A DNA stretch of 64,000 bases from Lycorma delicatula (Eukaryota; Arthropoda; Insecta; Hemiptera; Fulgoridae). The position numbers and the translations under genes are program-made. Of this stretch, positions 1 through 10,788 are shown in pieces. The notes beneath the pieces are model-generated. The model was not told where the DNA came from. It did no database searches and was given only the letters and a program-made list of their open reading frames with translations. How positions within the stretch are numbered: the stretch's first letter is position 1; each line of letters opens with the position of its first letter. The stretch spans positions 156,966,575 through 157,030,574 of the forward strand of contig NC_134455.1 in assembly GCF_047948215.1 (NCBI RefSeq), in the 5' to 3' direction.

Positions 1-118
1 AATATTTTATAATACTACAATCCATTTTATATTTTTCGTACTAAGCTGAAGGAATGTGTTTGCTATGCATGTATAGTGTCATACTATACGTCATACATGT
101 AAGTATACAAGAATTTTT

Positions 119-221
<103 letters not shown>

Positions 222-816
222 ATGTGTTTTGCATAATTTTTCATTAACTTTATATAGAAGATATAATAAATGATTACTATTAGTGACTTAAAACTATAGA
301 TTTACATTTAAGCTTTTTAAATTAATTTATTACGTAGTGAAAAATTTACGGTACTCGTAAAACATAGATATTATCAGTAAGGTTCGTTTTACTGATGGTA
401 ATTTTTCTTTTTTTTTGTAGCAATATAAAATATAATATTTAAAATAAATTATTGTTGGCAAAATTTACTGCACTGGGATTTATTAAATTGAAATAGTAAA
501 TTGTATATATATATTTGTATGACCTGCTATAGTAAAACCATTGTAATAAATACTTGAATTTTCATCTTTCTTCCATTAATGTACGAATTTTTAAACGCAT
601 TTGAATGAAATTTATCAGGATTTATTTTAACATTAAAAGAACATTTTTTAGAGAATTTATCGATCTAGGAAATGAAGACTTATTCCATAATAATTATTTA
701 ACGTTATTTGTCGGTATTCGTAAACTTATTGGAGAAAAGAATAATAAATTAATAACTACTTCAGAAATCTTATGCTTTAAAAATATAAGAAAAATATTAA
801 CTGATAAATAGATTTT

Positions 817-824
817 ATATATAT

Positions 825-877
<53 letters not shown>

Positions 878-886
878 AATATATAC
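817..886. repeat. (AT)n-rich simple repeat
   Basis: Alternating AT with occasional AAA interruptions. Confidence 0.9.
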
Positions 887-1147
887 ATAAAAACTACGGT
901 TTAGGTTATAACATTTCCTTTGACTAAAATATTTAGTAAATTTTTATTCAAATAATGTTAAATTGGCTAAATTGTCTAGAGTGCTATCGAGTAGCCAAAA
1001 GAAATAATTAAATACCTCACGAAGAAGATCATATTAAAAATGTAGTTTCTGGTAACATCGTAATAAAAAAGTGAATATGATTTTAATATTCATTGAGGAT
1101 ACATTTAAAATTCATGTTTACCATTAAACGACTTAAAATAAGAGAGA

Positions 1148-1191
1148 TAATCTCAATCGTATGGATGACCCTATCCATACGATTGAGATTA
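1148..1191. repeat. Perfect 19-bp inverted repeat (hairpin)
   Basis: Arm TAATCTCAATCGTATGGAT at 1148-1166 is exactly complementary to 1173-1191, with a 6-nt loop GACCCT. It lies in non-coding DNA and is too long and exact to be likely by chance here. It could be a foldback-element core or the base of a small hairpin RNA; nothing nearby tells which. Confidence 0.85.
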
Positions 1192-2149
1192 ATAACAATG
1201 TTTTTTTCTGAGAAAAACTAACTCCACAATTATTTTTGTAACATTGAAATTGAACTTTAATTAATATTGCTTTTAATTCTTGTTTTATTGAACCATTTCA
1301 AACTGATATTGAGACAGATGAATGGCCTAAGTTATGTGCTATTTTATGTAGATTTATTTTAAATAAAATTCTAAACTTTCCAGTAACTTAAACTATGTAA
1401 ATATTTTTTAACGTGCTTTTGTAATTTTATGTAATAAAGATTAAATAATATACATATAATGCCTGAATCAGAATACTCATGCTGTTATATAAATGTTCAC
1501 ATTTACTGGATTATATAGTCATATCCATCATTAAGCTATAACGAAAATGCAGTTTAGTGATCAGGCAGACAATTTATGTACTTTCATAGAATGACATCTT
1601 AATTAAAGTTTTATTTTTTCTAAGCATACTTGTGTGCTTAGATAAACAGAAAGAGAAAGATTTTATGATTAATGAAAAATTAGTCTGAAAAATACAATGA
1701 AAAATTCTGAAGTCACCACATGACTTCCTTGTACGCCTATTGAATTAAATATACACATATTTTACTGCACTTCAGTTAAATTTATTTCATTTCAAAGCGA
1801 GATACAATCCTCCAATTCTTTAATAACGTGAATAGTACACAATTGCTAAAATATTAGTTTTTATTAATATCAAATACTTACACAATTATTAATTCAACTA
1901 TCTTACATGAAATATTAGGATAAATTATAAGTCTCTTTATTACTCATTTTACTAGATATTATTCGTATCTTCGTGAGTTGTTGATTAAAAACGTTTACAG
2001 ATTTCTGGTGTATCATATAAATAAAAGTTAATAATAATTAAAATTTTCCGTTTAGTGAACTCTTGTATACTAGTTACAAATATTATTTTCGACCTTACAG
2101 TGTAAAATATCCAGTTTTTATTATTGGCTTATTTGGTGAATAATCAAAA

Positions 2150-2540
2150 ATATAAAAGAAATAATCATATAGGAAAAAGAAATATAACATGAGGAAATAC
2201 ATCTAAAAAAACGACAAGAAGATGAATATGAATAGGAAGAAAATGCTAAAATCAAAGAAAGAATAAAAAGGAAGAAATGTTGCAAACAAAGAAAGAATAA
2301 AAACATTAAGAGAAGGTGATAAATATAAAGAGGAATAAAATGTTAGGTCCAAGGAAAGAATAAAAAAGATTAAGAGAGAATGATGAATATAAAGAGAGAG
2401 AAAATTTGCAAACTAGAGAACGTGTACACAAATTAAGATCACAAGAATTATATCAAATCAAAGAGCGATTAAATGATTGGCAACAAAAAACAAATAAACG
2501 AAATGATGATCAACTCCGACTTAGGTAGAATATTGTCTGA
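2150..2540 (+). pseudogene. Decayed Lys/Glu/Arg-rich repeat-coding sequence
   Basis: A direct repeat with a period of roughly 65-75 nt recurs about four to five times. Its core reads as aaagaaagaataaaa followed by attaagaga. In one frame the better copies give charged peptides such as KERIKRKK and RERENLQTRERV, interrupted by stop codons. This resembles the charged repeat tracts found ahead of some insect transposon-encoded helicases, but that link is recall only. No intact frame remains. Confidence 0.35.
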
Positions 2541-2779
2541 TGTCAGAGTAATGAACTAAAAGATAGATATTTTTGCAATTTATTAAAGATCGGGCATGTA
2601 TGCCTCAGTGTATATGTTGTTCTTGTGAGGGTTTATTTTTCAGTCTAGTTAACTTTAATACTGATAAAATTAAACAGAAAATTTTGAATAATTGAATAAA
2701 ATTAAACTAGAAAACTCAAAACTAATAAAACTCTAAATTATAATTTTCAGTTAATATTAAACAATCCGATGTTTCATCA

Positions 2780-3511
2780 AATCTCTTACATATACACACA
2801 TTTGTAATATGCCTATTAAATTACATATGCACATTTTTAAAAGTACATAAAATTTTATTTCATTAATTACTTCCGATTTTTTTTCATATTTTTTTGTATT
2901 GCTACTGAATTATTAATTATCGTATTTTTTTTACAATTACGGGTTAATAATTGTTAGTTAATAAATCAATATATTTAAATTAAAAAAAAAAGTTAGAAAT
3001 AAATTAAATAGTTTAAAAAAAAAGGAGGAGTCTGATTCGAATCGATGTCCCTTCCCTTGTAATATTCAAATATTTCATTAATTAAAATTTTATTTGGCTA
3101 TAACTCTGGAACCTATGAAAAAAAGTACTACTTATATCGTTATATATCGATATATCGTTGTAAGGCTCTCAATAAGGGCTTATTACTGCAGTTAAGAGAA
3201 AGTCCAAAATCCAATTTTTTTTATTTTTGGTCACTTTTCGTTCAGTCGATTTCAATCAAAAGGGAAGGGGCGCAACTAGATGTTACAACAGTGCTAAATC
3301 CAAAATTTCAACATACTATGGCTAATCGTTTTTGAGTTATGCGAGATACGTATGTACATACATACATACACACAGACGTACGTACAGACGTCACGCCGAA
3401 ACTAGACAAAATGAATTCAGGAATGGTGAAAATGGATATTTCCGTTGAAATCTGAAAACCGAAATTTTTCGCGATCACAATACATCCTTTACTTCGTACA
3501 AGGAAGTAAAA
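2780..3511 (-). repeat. Interspersed repeat with inverted ends, copy 1
   Basis: Reading the - strand, this runs from a CTTCCTTGTACGAAGTAAA-type end (3511) through a conserved non-coding body to the segment at 2,780-2,930. The same sequence is present in the opposite orientation at 18,541-19,195. In copy 2 the far end carries TACAAGGAAGT, the complement of the start, so the family looks like a non-autonomous (MITE-like) element. Copies differ by many substitutions and indels, so they are old. Confidence 0.6.
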
Positions 3512-3779
3512 ATCGTCGGCTTAGAATGGGCCATGAAGTCCAAACCTGTCGCACGACGCTTACAACAAGTGCAACAGCTGTTGTTGTGCAAGATAGACGT
3601 GTCTAGTGAAAATTTAGCTTATACCAAGCATAACCAGGTATTATATTGCAGACTATATTACCTATATAATATATTGTGTATTATTTTCTTAGTGTTGTTT
3701 CAAGAAGAAATATTTTTATTCGGTGTCGCTTTTGAATAAGCGACAGAAAATTCCATAGCGCGTTGCTATGGACCAGCTA

Positions 3780-4448
3780 CAGTGCTTGAAAATAACATGT
3801 CACTAAATATAAACTTAAACATGAAAGAGCATATAGAGTGGCCAAGCGAGGCATACATGACTCGGAAGATAAATCAGTAATCGTTGATGAATAGACGAAG
3901 TTAAGCCACGAGGTTAGAAACGTTACTAACGTTCTTCATCTTCAAGCGAAGAAACCGCTTATTTTGCAGATTTGGAACCCAAATCTAATAATAAAGAAAT
4001 TTTTGACGTGAGATCTCTCAACTATACAAATGTAAGCTTTGAAACTCCGTATGTTAAAAAAGAAGTGGTCCAATGGAAACGTTGCCAGCACTTTGGGCAT
4101 ACGATAAATTTATGTAATCATCCGCACCGTTGTGTAAAATGTGGTGCCGAACATGTCATAATAGTCTGTTCCAAGGCACTTCAGGTTCCAGCTGCTGTGT
4201 TAACAGCGGCGATCAACATCCAGCGAGTTACAAAGTGTGTTAAATTTATCAACAGTATAAAACTAAGGTCTATTCTCTTAAAACCGCCATATCTTCCATA
4301 GTTGCAACTAATAATTATTCCACTGATAATAATAATTATACTAATTGTCAGTAATAAGAATTTGAGTGCTGAAAGAGATGTTCGTGCAACTAACTCGAGT
4401 AACAATGATTTTCATAATTATAATAGTAGTAACGTTAGTGATAACAAT
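3780..4448 (+). pseudogene. Jockey-clade retrotransposon gag relic (5' part)
   Basis: The frame at 3972-4301 holds Gag-type zinc knuckles: CQHFGHTINLC has the CCHC pattern, followed by CVKCGAEHVIIVC; a third knuckle-like block (GDQHPASYKVC) lies in another frame after a frameshift. This arrangement is typical of Jockey-clade ORF1 proteins. The sequence then becomes Asn-rich and stops at 4,448, where copy A of the I-like element begins. The same relic resumes at about 10,789 with its endonuclease and reverse transcriptase, on the same strand. Multiple stops; non-functional. Confidence 0.65.
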
Positions 4449-4462
4449 AATAATGAGTAAAT
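4449..4462. repeat. Probable left TSD of copy A
   Basis: AATAATGAGTAAAT here resembles AATAATGAATAAAAT at 10,774-10,788 (one substitution, one indel). The two flank the element exactly, consistent with target duplication followed by mutation. Confidence 0.55.
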
Positions 4463-5002
4463 CCCTGAGGTAGATAATCCCCACGTCCGGAACACAACAT
4501 CTACGTTCCACGTCCAGGGCGGCAACAGCTGTACTCACGTACATTACATATAGCTGGCTAACTGGGTTCCGAGTATTGTTTCTCGGATATACTTTTTTCG
4601 CCCGATTTCCATCTGCAGGCCGAATTAGAGGACTGGATTTCGCGGCCACCTGCAGATACGAAATTCTTACTCATTATGGAAATGGATTGATACTACCTTT
4701 AGAGCTGGCGATGTGGCGGCCACGGTCGAAGTTATTTGCAGGTGTAACGGAGACCTTTCGTTGTCCACATGCCCCCCGCGATGGCAAGCATGTAGTTAAG
4801 GTGCCCATGTTGTTCGGGGCATGGGAGCCCTGAAAGCCTCGGTGTGTAAGGGCCTGGAGTCAGTGCAGAGACTACGCATCCGCTCTCTGCCAGGACATAT
4901 GCCGGTTCCACCCAAGTACCGGAACGGACCTCCAAGGTTGGTAGCCCTGGAGTGGGGGTGCACCCCGGCGGCTAGCTTTACTACAGAAGGGATTAACCGT
5001 TC

Positions 5003-6480
5003 ATGCAAACTGAACAACCAAACAAGGCAGAGGGTTCACGTAAACACCCTCGTCTAGAACCAGCCGTTTCGCCTGAGGCAAAACGGAGAAAGAGCGCAGA
5101 ATCTAGGAAAATTGAAGTTGAGGCTAGGAAAAGCTTGCAGAAAGCTTTCTTCAAAAGCAACGTTCCAAAGCCAAAATACTTAGTTATTACAAAAGAAGAC
5201 GGTAATTTCTCGAAGGTGAGTCCATTCCTCATTGCTCGAGAAATAACAAAATGTGCTGGAGGCCCTGTTAAGGAAATTAGGAAAACTTTCACTGGACTTC
5301 ATGTAGAGATTGTAAATGATATACAGTCTCAGAAGATCCTAGGGCTTAAAAAGATTGGAGAACTAGCTGTACGTGTTGATCCCCAGGGCACGCTCAACAC
5401 CTCAAGGGGTGTTGTGGTCTGTCGGGATCTTCTTAACTGTGCGGAGCAGAAAATTGTAGAAGAATTAGCACCGAAGGGAGTATTAGAATGTCGGAGGTTG
5501 AACATGAGAAGGAATGGCGAAGTCCTACCTTCAGCATCCCATGTTCTTACATTTAACCGGCCTACTTTGCCGGAGAAGAGCGGGCATACATCGGTTGAAT
5601 GTGCGGGCATTTGTCCCGCAACCAATGCGATGCTTTAAATGCCAACGCTTTGGACACACCGCTGTTACACACCGGTGTGAGAGGCCACAAATATGAATTT
5701 CATGAAGGAGAGCCGTGTAAGGAGCCTCCTACCTGTATAAACTGCAGAGGACAGCATTCCTGTAGATTCAGGAACTGTTCTGTATACAAAGACGAAGTAG
5801 CTGTGCAGGAAGTAAAAACCCTGTAAAAGCTCAGCTACGAATCAGCAAAGAAGATAGTAAACGCCCGCAGACCTAGAGCAACAACAACCTATGCTCAGGC
5901 TGCGGCTGCTGTTCCTGCTCCTGCTCCAGTTGCTGTTGATGAGAGTACAATCATCAACAAACTCGCACCTACCTTGGCTGGCTTAATTGAGAGGATAATT
6001 GAAAATAAAATAAAGCCTCTCAGCACTAAAGAACCTGTTAAGCCAAGAATAATTGTACAGGCTCCTGAAGACACATCTCCAAAACAGAAAGTCGCTCCAG
6101 TACAGAAGAAAACGGACACTAAACCTGAAATCCAAGTCCGTCTTAGTGAGATTTTAGTTGATAAAAAGAAAGTGACAGCTACAGAGTCTGTTATGGAGGC
6201 TCCCAAGCCTCCTGTAACTGAAGTGGCCTCTAAGCTTTAGAGGCCACAAAAAATTTCACAGGGGGGACGAGTTCACAGGGGGGACCCCTTCCACAGGCGG
6301 TGACCGGTGCGACCCCCGTGTCTGGGGTCGGCCAGGTTGCCGCCTGAAACCGGCGCCGATCCATGCCCGTCGTCGTCGGCGACTTCAGTGGTCTCCGATT
6401 CGGAGACCGGAAGCTTCACGGGCGACGACTTTCTCCTCGAACACGATGCTGTTCGTAAGATGTAGAAAAAAAGGGCAAAG
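5003..6480 (+). pseudogene. Copy A ORF1 (Gag-like, zinc knuckles), frameshifted
   Basis: ATG at 5003 matches the start used by intact copy C. The first 190 or so residues (basic, nucleic-acid-binding type) are open. A small deletion near 5,575 shifts the frame ahead of the zinc knuckles, so the first frame ends at 5,638. CFKCQRFGH is visible around 5,636-5,662 in another frame and CINCRGQHSC near 5,735-5,764. Further indels follow at about 5,665 and 5,695, and TAA at 5,824. The C-terminal Ala/Pro-rich part is readable at 5,974-6,240. Family role: RNA binding and RNP formation. No complete product possible. Confidence 0.75.
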
Positions 6481-6529
6481 GGTGGCCGAAAGGCAAACCC
6501 AGACGATAATATGATTTAAAATCAGCGAG

Positions 6530-7140
6530 TCGATAGTACAATGGAACATCAATGGATGTTTTTCAAACATCCATGAGCTCCAACGCTTGGTACATGATGT
6601 AGACCCGATTTGTATATGTCTGCAAGAAACGCATTACCGCCGAAATGAAAATTTTAAATTAAAAGGATTCGATACATTTCGGCGAGATCAACCGCCAAAT
6701 GTAAGAGTTAGAGGTGGAGTAGCCATACTAACATTGACCAGAGCTACCGCCGAAGCTGTTGATCTAAATACAAACCTCCAAGCATCGCCATTAGAATGAA
6801 GCGTCCCCTTCAGGTCACTGTTTGCAGCATATACTTGCCGAATTTTTATTGGAAGGAGGATGAAATAGTGCGACTAATTTCTGAGCTTTCCCCATCCATT
6901 TTACTGGTGGGTGATTTTAATGCTCATAATTCTCTTTGGGGATCGGACCGAGTAGATCCCGGTGGAAGAGAAGTGGAAAGGTTCCTGATGAATTCTGAAC
7001 TTATGCTTTTAAACGATGGGTCAAGAACCTTTTTGCCAGAGATAGATCGACGTCCTGTATAGATCTAGCACTGATAAGCGGATCGATAGCACCGAGGTAC
7101 AGCTTCCATATTTTAGATGATTTGCATGGAAGCGATCATT
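6530..7140 (+). pseudogene. Copy A ORF2, endonuclease domain, frameshifted
   Basis: AP-endonuclease-like fold: IVQWNINGC at the start, ICLQET (6,610 region), GDFNAHNSLWGSD (about 6,910-6,950) and GSDHFP (about 7,130). These are the metal-binding and catalytic blocks that nick target DNA. A 1-nt deletion near 6,780 and another deletion near 7,035, judged against copies B and C, split it into three frames. No ATG precedes the first conserved block in frame, so the natural start of ORF2 is unclear. Confidence 0.75.
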
Positions 7141-8621
7141 TCCCGGTGCAAATTGTAACTGATGTTACAAGAAAAACATATCCCATCTCTAAAAGATGGT
7201 TATTTGATAAGGCAGACTGGACGAGCTTCACAGCTAGAACGATACTCCCTGAAACAACTGGAGTTATCGGAGATGATGTCGACGCCATAACAAATACGAC
7301 ACTTGAGTCGGCATCGAGATATATTCCCAAAACTACTGGGAAACTTACGAAACAAGCCGTTCCATGGTGGAACGAAGAAATAAGTGAAGCTATTAAAAGA
7401 AAGAAAAGAGTGTATAACGCCTTCAAGAAACGTTCTACCCTACAAAATCTTATTGCCTTTAAAAAACACAGGGCGTATGCAAAACGTCTCATGATTGACT
7501 CGAAGAAACGATCCTGGCAGCAACACGTGTCATCCATCGATAGAACCACTACTGCGTCAGATATTTGTAGGAAAGTGAAGGCAAATTGTGGGCGTAAAAA
7601 CTTTGCGCCCATAACTAGCCTTCAAGATGAAGATGGAATTAAGGACACTCCAAACGAAGTCGCAGAGCTATTATCCAATCGCTTTGAGAAAGCCAGCAAA
7701 ACGGCCAATTATGAGGAAGGTTTTCGGACCAAAAAAGAAGAACTCGAAGGTCTACTAAATTTTAGAACTGAGTATAATTACTCATATAATGTACCATTTA
7801 AAATGGAAGAATTCAAGAAAGCGTTGGAAAAAGCAGGTAACACAGCTGCTGGTCCGGATGAAATCCATTATAATATGATCAGGCAGCTGAATACCACTGC
7901 AAAACGCAGATTATTAGAACTTTATAATCAAATATGGCGGGATGGAATGTACCCGCAGCAGTGGAAAAAAGCTCATGTTGTTCCAGTACCAAAGAAAAGT
8001 AAAAATTTAACAGATCCCAATAGCTACCGTCCTATTTCCTTGAGGTGTGCTATGGGAAAAATACTGGAAAAAATGATTAATAATCGACTCGTCTGGGTTT
8101 TAGAAAAAGAAAACCTGATATCACCATATCAAGCAGGTTTTCGACAGTACCATTCAACCACCGATCAAATGATCAGCTTAGAGGACGTTATATATAACAG
8201 CTTTGTTACAAGGAAACATTGTGTCGGAGTCTTCTTTGATCTTCAGAAGGCTTTCGATATGACCTGGCGTCATGGAGTAATGCTCCAGATACATGAATGG
8301 GGCATTCGTGGAAATCTGCCAGTCTTACTGAGCAACTATATGAATGACCGTACATTCCAAGTACGAGTCAATAGCGAATATTCATCTGTACGAAATTTGG
8401 AAAATGGCATACCACAAGGTTCGCCGTTGAGCGGTACCTTGTTTACCATTGCCATTAATAAATTGATATTAGCCATTCCAGTAGAAATTAGCAAAAGCGT
8501 CTATGTTGATGATTTGGCAATTGCGTATGCCAGCAACAAGACTGCTATGGGGAGGTACAAATTGCAACGAGCGATCAATGCTCTAAATGAAGTTGCAAGG
8601 AATAACGGATTCCAATTCTAA
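7122..8621 (+). pseudogene. Copy A ORF2, reverse transcriptase domain
   Basis: A 499-residue open frame. RT blocks in order: AGPDEIHYNMI, NSYRPISL, QAGFRQYHSTTDQ, VFFDLQKAFD (first catalytic Asp), GIPQGSPLSGTLF and the catalytic YVDD (8,502-8,513). It carries out target-primed reverse transcription in the family. It starts within the endonuclease end (GSDHFP) and ends by frameshift at 8,621, where copy B continues into the connection and RNase H region. The longest undamaged RT in the window, but cut off from the endonuclease and RNase H frames. Confidence 0.85.
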
Positions 8622-10185
8622 CCACAAAAATCGTGCTGTACACTTTTTTAGGAAGAGAATTCCCCATCAAAGTCCTGCGTTGACAATTGATGATAATCCA
8701 ATGCAACATAAAGACAATGTAAGATATTTAGGACTAGTACTGGATAAATCCCTTACATGGGGATTACATATACAGGAATTGAGTGATAGATGCAAAAGAG
8801 CCCTAAACATTATAAAATGTTTATCGAACTTAAATTGGGGCTCAGACAAAGAGACATTATTGAGATTGTATAAAGCATTAGTTCAATCTAAACTAGACTA
8901 CGGATGTATCGTATATTCATCCGCTAGAAAGTCGCACTTAAGAAAGACGTTGGACGTAGTTCATAATAGAGGAATAAGATATGCAACAGGCGCTTTCCGC
9001 ACAAGTCCGGCGGCTAGTCTGATGCCTGAAGCCGGAATAATGCCATTACATTATAGAAGGGAGATCCTTTTACTAAGATACGCATTAAATATATGGGCTT
9101 ATCCTGCCCACATAAATAATAAACTTTTCAACAACCATCCTATGGCTGCATTATACGAACGTCGTGCTACCTATTCCAGACCAGCCGGAATTAGGTACCA
9201 CGAATTACGAAGGAAATACGAAATTGCTATACCAGAAACACTAGCAATTTCCACAAGAGAAATACCGCCATGGCTCTTGCCAGCGGTAAATAGTAGGTTG
9301 GATCTCTCTCAGGGAGAAATAAAAAAGAAACCAGCAGTTATCATCCAACAGGAATTTTTGGCAACCGTCAGTAGATACGAAGAACATATTAGAATTTATC
9401 CTGACGGTTCTAAAACCGAACATGGTGTTGGATGCTCCATATATATAAATGGAGAAGCCCATTATTGGAAACTGCCAGATATGGCCAGTGTCTACACGGC
9501 AGAACTTACTGCCATTCAGCAAGTTCTTCTCTACACTGAACACTATTGCGAAGAGAGAAAAATGAATGCTAATAGAATGCTAATATGTTCCAATTCTTTA
9601 AGTGCACTTGTCGCAATTCGGAACAAGAACATTAAGGATGTCCTAATTGCAAACATCCTGTCCATTTTATACTCTCTAAATCAACCAGGACAGCGATGCG
9701 TATTTGTATGGACTCCGGGGCATGCTGGTATTACAGGTAATGAAATCGCAGACGAAGCTGCCCGAAAGGCAACAGTCTGCGATGATTTGGATGCATTTCC
9801 TGTAAGAGTGGCAGATGTTAAAAACCGTCTAACAAATATAGTAAGAAACAAGTGGAATGCTGAATGGAGGAGTTTAAATACAAAATTAAACTCAGTAACA
9901 ACTTCTCCATATAAATGGAAAAGCGACTTTAAGTTGACTCGCCGTGAACAGGTAGCGGTGACCAGACTTAGAATCGGTCACACGCGATTAACAAATTCAT
10001 TTTTATTAACCGGCGAAGTGAGAACAATGTGCGGTGTTTGTAATAAAACACTGACAATCAAACATCTTATAGAAGAGTGTACCATATATGAGGACCTCAG
10101 AAAGAGGTTCCATTTTACAAATAATATTACTGCTGATCTGGATAATGGAAATGAAGAAAATATAGTTGCATTATTTAGTCTATAA
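8587..10185 (+). pseudogene. Copy A ORF2, RT connection and RNase H domain
   Basis: The open frame at 8587-10185 covers the thumb/connection, then RNase H: YPDGSKTEHGVG (Asp), YTAELTAI (Glu), LICSNSLSAL and TPGHAGITGNEIADEAA (His, Asp). The third catalytic acidic position is Asn (SNS) here, but Asp in copies B and C (SDS, SDP), so this RNase H is probably inactive. A zinc motif (CGVCNKTLTIKHLIEEC) closes the protein. Compared with copy B, the end is shifted (ALFSL then stop). Confidence 0.8.
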
Positions 10186-10463
10186 AATGAAAGTTTAAAG
10201 CTGTGATAAAAGAATCCTTAAGCGGTAGTTTTATATATATATAAGGGAGTCTCGAAGCGTGGCACGTATAGTGACGGGAGGTAGCCCTCTTGCCTAGGCC
10301 ATTTTGGCTCACCTGCACTCAAAAGCAGTGAGTCGGGGTGTGTCCGATGATGGCATTGGGGACCCTAAAGGGTGGATTGAGGGCGCGAGGCTATGGGTAT
10401 GCGCCGTGCATGCTTGTAGCCTGTTTATAAGAAGGATGAGACTCGTAGAAGAAAGAAAGAAAG

Positions 10464-10491
10464 ATATGGTATCAATACCATATCTTTTTTT
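10464..10491 (+). repeat. Hairpin in the 3' UTR of copy A
   Basis: AAAGATATGGTAT pairs with ATACCATATCTTT across a 2-nt spacer and is followed by a T-run. Such structures in non-LTR 3' UTRs can be recognised by the RT; that role is inference. Copy B keeps only a scrambled version. Confidence 0.7.
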
Positions 10492-10773
10492 AATTTTTTT
10501 TTTTTTTTAATTTCATGGTCTCTTGAGAACCTTATCTCAAATTTTAATATCGGGGCCCTTTACACCCCGTAAGTGTTGTGTGTTGTACTTGTTTTGTGTC
10601 TTAATGTTTTTGTGTAGTTTGTGCTTTTAAATAAAATGTAAGGGCCCTTTACACCCTTACAAATGACGATCCAGATGGTGATACAAATTACTTTTAAAGA
10701 ATGTGACGAGGGCTAATGACCTTAGCAGTCGATGCCCGTAAAAATTCAGTTAAAAAAAATAAAAAATAAAAAA

Positions 10774-10788
10774 AATAATGAATAAAAT
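10774..10788. repeat. Probable right TSD of copy A
   Basis: AATAATGAATAAAAT; see the partner at 4449-4462. Confidence 0.55.

Larger units (their letters stand above)
237..2149. other. AT-rich stretch without a gene
   Basis: Only short chance open frames. It holds an AT/AAT-rich simple repeat at about 817-886, a perfect hairpin at 1148-1191 and, at about 1715-1800, a fragment of the inverted-end repeat that is fuller at 2,780-3,511 and 18,541-19,195. I see no coding signal. Confidence 0.6.
4463..10773 (+). mobile_element. I-like non-LTR retrotransposon, copy A (full length, decayed)
   Basis: Order: 5' UTR from CCCTGAGGTAGATA (4463 to about 5,002), ORF1 Gag (5,003 to about 6,480), ORF2 with apurinic-type endonuclease, reverse transcriptase and RNase H (about 6,530-10,185), 3' UTR and an A-rich AAAAAATAAAA tail. 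An RNase H after the RT places it in the I-like group (I, LOA, Outcast and relatives) rather than Jockey or R1; I cannot fix the clade by eye. Copies B and C are close relatives. At least one frameshift interrupts ORF1 and three interrupt ORF2. It is nested inside a Jockey relic. Confidence 0.85.

Noticed and set aside
605..811. 68-codon frame as a small gene
   Set aside because: AT-rich composition, no homology, no promoter context.
4576..4833. Open frame in the 5' UTR of copy A as a gene
   Set aside because: The matching region of copies B and C is not conserved as a reading frame.
7136..7612. 158-codon frame on the - strand
   Set aside because: Antisense shadow of the RT/endonuclease coding region of copy A.
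10464..10505. Rho-independent-type terminator (hairpin plus T-run)
   Set aside because: The context is a eukaryotic retroelement 3' UTR; such bacterial signals have no meaning here.
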